From Maritimibacter sp. (GTDB lineage: Bacteria > Pseudomonadota > Alphaproteobacteria > Rhodobacterales > Rhodobacteraceae), in contig DOUP01000301.1 in the NCBI GenBank assembly GCA_003520545.1, forward strand, positions 1 through 14,792: a stretch of 14,792 bases of DNA, given 5' to 3'. The translations under genes and the position numbers were made by a program. Within the stretch, counting starts at the first letter, position 1, and every line of letters begins with the position of its first letter. Shown here piece after piece: positions 13,909 to 14,792 of this stretch. A model generated the notes under the pieces. That model saw nothing but the letters and a program-made list of their open reading frames with translations. It was not told where the DNA came from and made no database searches.

Positions 13909-14792
13909 ATGAGCAGTTGGGCCCCTACGAAGTACAAGACCAGGAACTGGCCTTCGTACAACACAGCGCTGAAGCAACGCGGATCGCTGTCGATTTGGTT
14001 TGATCCGGAGATGACCTGGACGCCGCCGCCAACGGGCAAGCGTGGGCGACAGCAAGAGTTCAGCGACGCGGCCATCCAGACCTGTCTGACGCTAAAAGTG
14101 CTATTTGGCTTGCCGCTGCGGCAAACCACGGGTTTCGTCGAAAGCCTGTTGCGGTTGGTTGGGTTGGACTGGGCAGTGCCCGATTTCAGCACCCTTTGCC
14201 GCCGTCAAAAGACACTGAACGTGAGCTTGCCGTATCGCGGTGCCACCGACCCTCTGAACCTGCTCATCGACAGCACGGGCATCAAATCCAAGGGTGAAGG
14301 GGAATGGAACGCGCGCAAGCATGGCTGCCCCAAACGGCGCATTTGGCGCAAGATACATATAGGGATCGACGAGGAAACGCTGGAGGTGCGTGCAGTCGAG
14401 GTCACCACCAGCAATGTCGGTGACGCCCCCATGCTCCCAGAATTACTCAACCAGATCCCGCCTGATCAGAACATCGGATCAGTGACCGCAGATGGGGCCT
14501 ATGACACGCGCAAATGCCATGACGCGATTGCCGCCCGAAATGCCCACGCCGTCATACCCCCGCGCAAGAACGCCAAACCGTGGAAGCCCACGAGCGCCGG
14601 GGCCGTCACCCGAAACGAGGCGGTGCGTGCATCCCGCTATCTTGGCAAGGCATTGTGGCGACGTTGGAGCGGATACCACCGCCGAAGCCGCGTCGAGACC
14701 AAGATGCATTGTATGAAATTGCTGGGGCAGCGGCTCATGGCGAGAGACTTCGACCGCCAGGTCGCAGAAATCCAGGTCCGCATCGCCGTCCT
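13909..14792 (+). CDS. IS5-family transposase, partial (C-terminus beyond right edge)
   Basis: The frame is open from ATG at 13909 to the window end, 294 codons, of about 305-315 expected for the family. The N-terminus (MSSWAPTKYKTRNWPSYNTA) and the middle GLPLRQTTGFVESLLRLVGLDW are typical of the IS903 group. The DDE catalytic triad is present: Asp121 (LIDSTGIK), Asp195 (TADGAYDTR) and Glu263 (RSRVETKMH), with the usual YRG and RRIWRKIHIGID elements. No frameshift or stop interrupts the visible part, so the element may still be active. The ribosome-binding site is weak, as is common for transposases. Confidence 0.93.
   Translation, partial: MSSWAPTKYKTRNWPSYNTALKQRGSLSIWFDPEMTWTPPPTGKRGRQQEFSDAAIQTCLTLKVLFGLPLRQTTGFVESLLRLVGLDWAVPDFSTLCRRQKTLNVSLPYRGATDPLNLLIDSTGIKSKGEGEWNARKHGCPKRRIWRKIHIGIDEETLEVRAVEVTTSNVGDAPMLPELLNQIPPDQNIGSVTADGAYDTRKCHDAIAARNAHAVIPPRKNAKPWKPTSAGAVTRNEAVRASRYLGKALWRRWSGYHRRSRVETKMHCMKLLGQRLMARDFDRQVAEIQVRIAV

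Larger units (their letters stand above)
13846..14792 (+). mobile_element. IS5-family (IS903-like) insertion sequence, partial (right end outside window)
   Basis: The element begins with a terminus reading GGCTTTGTTGCATAAATC, close to the terminal inverted repeat I recall for the IS903 group (GGCTTTGTTGAATAAATC), and carries one DDE transposase in the plus direction. It has inserted into the acyl-CoA dehydrogenase gene. Because the right end is outside the window, the second inverted repeat and the target duplication (9 bases expected for IS903-like elements) cannot be checked. The exact left boundary may be one or two bases earlier (13844-13846, a G run). Confidence 0.82.

Overview
The window is high-GC DNA with tightly packed, often ATGA-overlapping genes. 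The protein types point to an alphaproteobacterium, most likely a Rhodobacteraceae (Roseobacter-type) genome; this placement is inferred from gene style and protein resemblance, not from a marker gene.

Layout: (i) 1-1888, minus strand: a secreted von Willebrand A-domain protein, cut by the left edge, preceded by a polytopic membrane protein of unknown function; both start behind the same 11-base ribosome-binding stretch. (ii) 1889-2102: a 214-base divergent intergenic region with a GC-rich hairpin. (iii) 2103-5415, plus strand: a three-gene, translationally coupled signalling operon made of an exported sulfite-oxidase-fold (molybdopterin-binding-like) protein without the molybdenum-ligating cysteine, a membrane PAS histidine kinase, and a receiver/LuxR-type HTH response regulator. 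(iv) 5447-6634, minus strand: an exported pentaheme c-type cytochrome, divergent from (v) 6746-13658, plus strand: a complete nqrABCDEF operon for a Na+-translocating-NADH:quinone-reductase-like complex, followed by apbE (flavinylation), a small nqrM (maturation; only 56 codons) and a two-CBS-domain protein. (vi) 13721 to the right edge: a 40-residue C-terminal remnant of an acyl-CoA dehydrogenase on the minus strand, cut by an IS5-family (IS903-like) insertion sequence whose transposase runs off the window.

How the parts may work together: NqrF takes electrons from NADH through FAD and a 2Fe-2S cluster; NqrD/NqrE carry the four cysteines that hold the intramembrane Fe-S centre; NqrC carries the TGAT flavinylation motif that ApbE modifies; NqrM supports assembly. 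The complex is atypical: NqrB is only 258 residues and lacks the whole segment that normally holds its covalent FMN threonine, and NqrA is shortened and lacks the usual C-terminal cysteine stretch. Together with a divergently transcribed pentaheme cytochrome and a CBS-domain protein, this looks like a variant Nqr with a modified internal electron path, possibly linked to a periplasmic cytochrome. The neighbouring two-component system, with a periplasmic cofactor-fold protein as possible sensor partner, is a candidate regulator; that link is inference from proximity only.
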